Shown here piece after piece: positions 62,351 through 64,000 of a stretch of DNA of 64,000 nt. Each line of letters begins with the position of its first letter. Within the stretch, counting starts at the first letter, position 1. Origin of the DNA: Streptomyces sp. BHT-5-2. GTDB lineage: Bacteria > Actinomycetota > Actinomycetes > Streptomycetales > Streptomycetaceae. The notes beneath the pieces are model-generated. The model was given only the letters and a program-made list of their open reading frames with translations. It made no database searches and was not told where the DNA came from. Location of the stretch: positions 1,798,001 to 1,862,000 of the forward strand of contig NZ_CP081496.1 of the NCBI RefSeq assembly GCF_019774615.1, given 5' to 3'. The position numbers were made by a program, and so were the translations under genes.

Positions 62351-63955
62351 ATGCCGCCCAGCCGCCTGTTCCGCTCCACCACGACCGCTGCCGCCGCTGC
62401 CACCGCGGCCCTCGCCCTGCTGATCTCCGGCTGTTCGTCGGGAACGTCGTCCGCACCCGGTGGCGCCGGTTCGTCGGGCCACTCCACGGAGGCCGGCGCC
62501 GACCTCCCGGCGTCCGCCACCCCCCTGGCGCCGCTCCCCGCGGCCATCCCGGCCGAACTCCGCCCGTATTACGACCAGGAGCTGAGCTGGCACGACTGCG
62601 GTGTGGCGGGCTTCCAGTGCGCCACGATGAAGGCCCCCCTGGACTACACCAAGCCCGACCCGGCCACCGACCTGAAGCTTGCGGTGGCCCGCAAACAGGC
62701 CACCGGCCCCGGGGCCCGGCTCGGCTCCCTCATGGTCAATCCGGGCGGCCCCGGCGGCTCGGCGATCGACTACCTCCAGCAGTACGCGCCCCAGCCGGCC
62801 GCGGTCCGCGCGCGGTACGACATGGTCGCCATGGACCCGCGCGGGGTGGCCCGCAGCGAACCGGTCGAATGCCTCACCGACGCCCAGATGGACCGCTACA
62901 CCCAGACCGACACCACCCCCGACAACCCCGCCGAGGTCGACCAGCTCGTCACCGCCGACCGCGACTTCGCCAAGGGCTGCGAGGCCCGTTCCGGCAAGCT
63001 GCTGCCGCACGTCTCCACCATCGAGGCGGCCCGCGACATGGACGTCCTGCGCGCCGCCCTCGGCGACAAGCGGCTGACCTACGTCGGCGCCTCCTACGGC
63101 ACCTTCCTCGGTGCGACCTATGCCGGCCTCTTCCCGTCCCGCTCCGGCCGCCTGGTCCTCGACGGGGCGATGGACCCGTCGCTGGACTCCCGCGCCATCA
63201 ACCTCCAGCAGGCCGCCGGCTTCAACACCGCCTTCACCGCGTTCGCCGCCGACTGCGTGAAGAAGAAGGACTGCCCGCTCGGCACCAAGAGCACCGAGGA
63301 CGCCGGCCGGCAGCTCTCCGCCCTCTTCAAGAAGCTGGACGCCCACCCGATCGACACCGGCCAGGAACGCAAGCTCACCGAGTCCCTCGCCACCACCGGC
63401 GTCATCGCCGCGATGTACGACCAGGGCGCCTGGCCCCTGTTGCGCAAGGCCATCGCCCAGGCCCGGGCCGGCAACGGCCGCGGGCTGCTCGCCCTCTCCG
63501 ACAGCTACTACGAACGCGATGCCTCGGGCCACTACGCGAACCAGATGTACGCCAACCCGGCCGTCAACTGCCTCGACCTCCCGGCTCCCTTCACCGGCCC
63601 CGACCAGGTCCGCGGCGCCCTGCCCGGCTTCCGCAAGGCGTCCCCGGTCTTCGGCGACAACTTCGCCTGGTCCGCCCTGAGCTGCGCCTACTGGCCGGTC
63701 AAGGCCACCGGCACGGTCCACCGCATCGAGGCCAAGGGCGCCGACCCGATCGTCGTCGTCGGCACCACCCGCGACCCGGCCACCCCGTACACCTGGGCCA
63801 AGGGCCTGGCCGCCCAGCTCTCCAGCGGCACCCTCCTGACCTACGTCGGCGACGGCCACACCGCCTACGGCCGCGGCAGCGACTGCATCGACACCGCCAT
63901 CAACACCTACCTCCTCGAAGGCACCCCGCCCGCCAAGGGCAAGCGCTGCACGTGA
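62351..63955 (+). CDS. Secreted TAP-like peptidase (lipoprotein)
   Basis: A 534-residue alpha/beta hydrolase of the tripeptidyl-aminopeptidase/SlpD-SlpE type. Signal peptide ending LISGC (lipobox), then oxyanion motif VNPGGPGGSA, nucleophile VGASYGTFLG, DPATPY (Asp) and the C-terminal TAP domain with DGHTAYG (His) and conserved Cys. It is anchored outside the membrane and likely degrades peptides. ATG 62351 follows AAGGGA; an upstream frame from 62201 has no signal. Confidence 0.9.
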   Translation: MPPSRLFRSTTTAAAAATAALALLISGCSSGTSSAPGGAGSSGHSTEAGADLPASATPLAPLPAAIPAELRPYYDQELSWHDCGVAGFQCATMKAPLDYTKPDPATDLKLAVARKQATGPGARLGSLMVNPGGPGGSAIDYLQQYAPQPAAVRARYDMVAMDPRGVARSEPVECLTDAQMDRYTQTDTTPDNPAEVDQLVTADRDFAKGCEARSGKLLPHVSTIEAARDMDVLRAALGDKRLTYVGASYGTFLGATYAGLFPSRSGRLVLDGAMDPSLDSRAINLQQAAGFNTAFTAFAADCVKKKDCPLGTKSTEDAGRQLSALFKKLDAHPIDTGQERKLTESLATTGVIAAMYDQGAWPLLRKAIAQARAGNGRGLLALSDSYYERDASGHYANQMYANPAVNCLDLPAPFTGPDQVRGALPGFRKASPVFGDNFAWSALSCAYWPVKATGTVHRIEAKGADPIVVVGTTRDPATPYTWAKGLAAQLSSGTLLTYVGDGHTAYGRGSDCIDTAINTYLLEGTPPAKGKRCT

Positions 63956-64000
63956 CCCGCCCCACACCCGCCCCCACCTCCACCGAGCCCCTCCGGAACC

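Overview
The window is chromosomal DNA from a Streptomyces-type actinomycete. It has very high GC, GTG and TTG starts, 4-base start/stop overlaps and marker genes including wblA, bldG, an Ssd/Tad pilus cluster and an MFS-thymidylate kinase fusion. From about 9.3 kb to the end, gene order matches from memory the S. coelicolor SCO3540-SCO3582 segment. No database search was possible, so all identifications rest on motifs and recall of family sequences.

Bases 1 to about 9.18 kb are an integrated mobile element that ends at tRNA-Pro(CGG) (9184-9257, minus). Its left end lies outside the window. It carries, on the minus strand, a partial gene at the window edge, a DUF2637 membrane protein, a DnaC-like helicase loader and a winged-helix initiator-like protein whose gene contains iteron-like repeats. 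On the plus strand it carries an XRE regulator, an excisionase and a tyrosine integrase. The integrase has a LacI-type helix-turn-helix inserted in its catalytic domain. Between integrase and tRNA lie three minus-strand cargo genes: an unknown protein, an XRE-DUF488 fusion and a zinc-ribbon HNH nuclease.

From 9.4 to 23 kb are a metallophosphoesterase, a YqeY protein, a class A penicillin-binding protein, WblA, two ArsA/Get3-like ATPases, DUF4177, RidA, Nudix and metallo-beta-lactamase-fold genes, a nucleotidyltransferase, Crp, endonuclease III and a CoA-type Nudix hydrolase. From 23 to 33.8 kb are a MarP-like membrane protease, a small ORF, an epoxide-hydrolase-like enzyme, a holin-like membrane protein, NhaA, acetyl-CoA synthetase, a SulP transporter-carbonic anhydrase fusion and a deacetylase-like lipoprotein.

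From 33.8 to 43 kb are a CooC/MinD-like ATPase, a degenerate Fic protein, a HAD phosphatase and the Ssd-TadA-TadB-TadC-Flp-TadE-TadG-like operon. From 43 to 64 kb are a DUF1998 helicase, BldG with its anti-sigma partner, a proton-pumping pyrophosphatase, a lipoprotein, a methyltransferase, a small secreted protein, a DUF2752 pair, TopA, the MFS-thymidylate kinase fusion, DNA polymerase III delta prime and a TAP-like peptidase.

Cross-cutting signals: at least eleven genes have a -10-like hexamer placed so that transcription would begin at the start codon (leaderless). Three genes carry a PafBC-type (LexA-independent) DNA-damage promoter motif. Several conserved genes hold short insertions.
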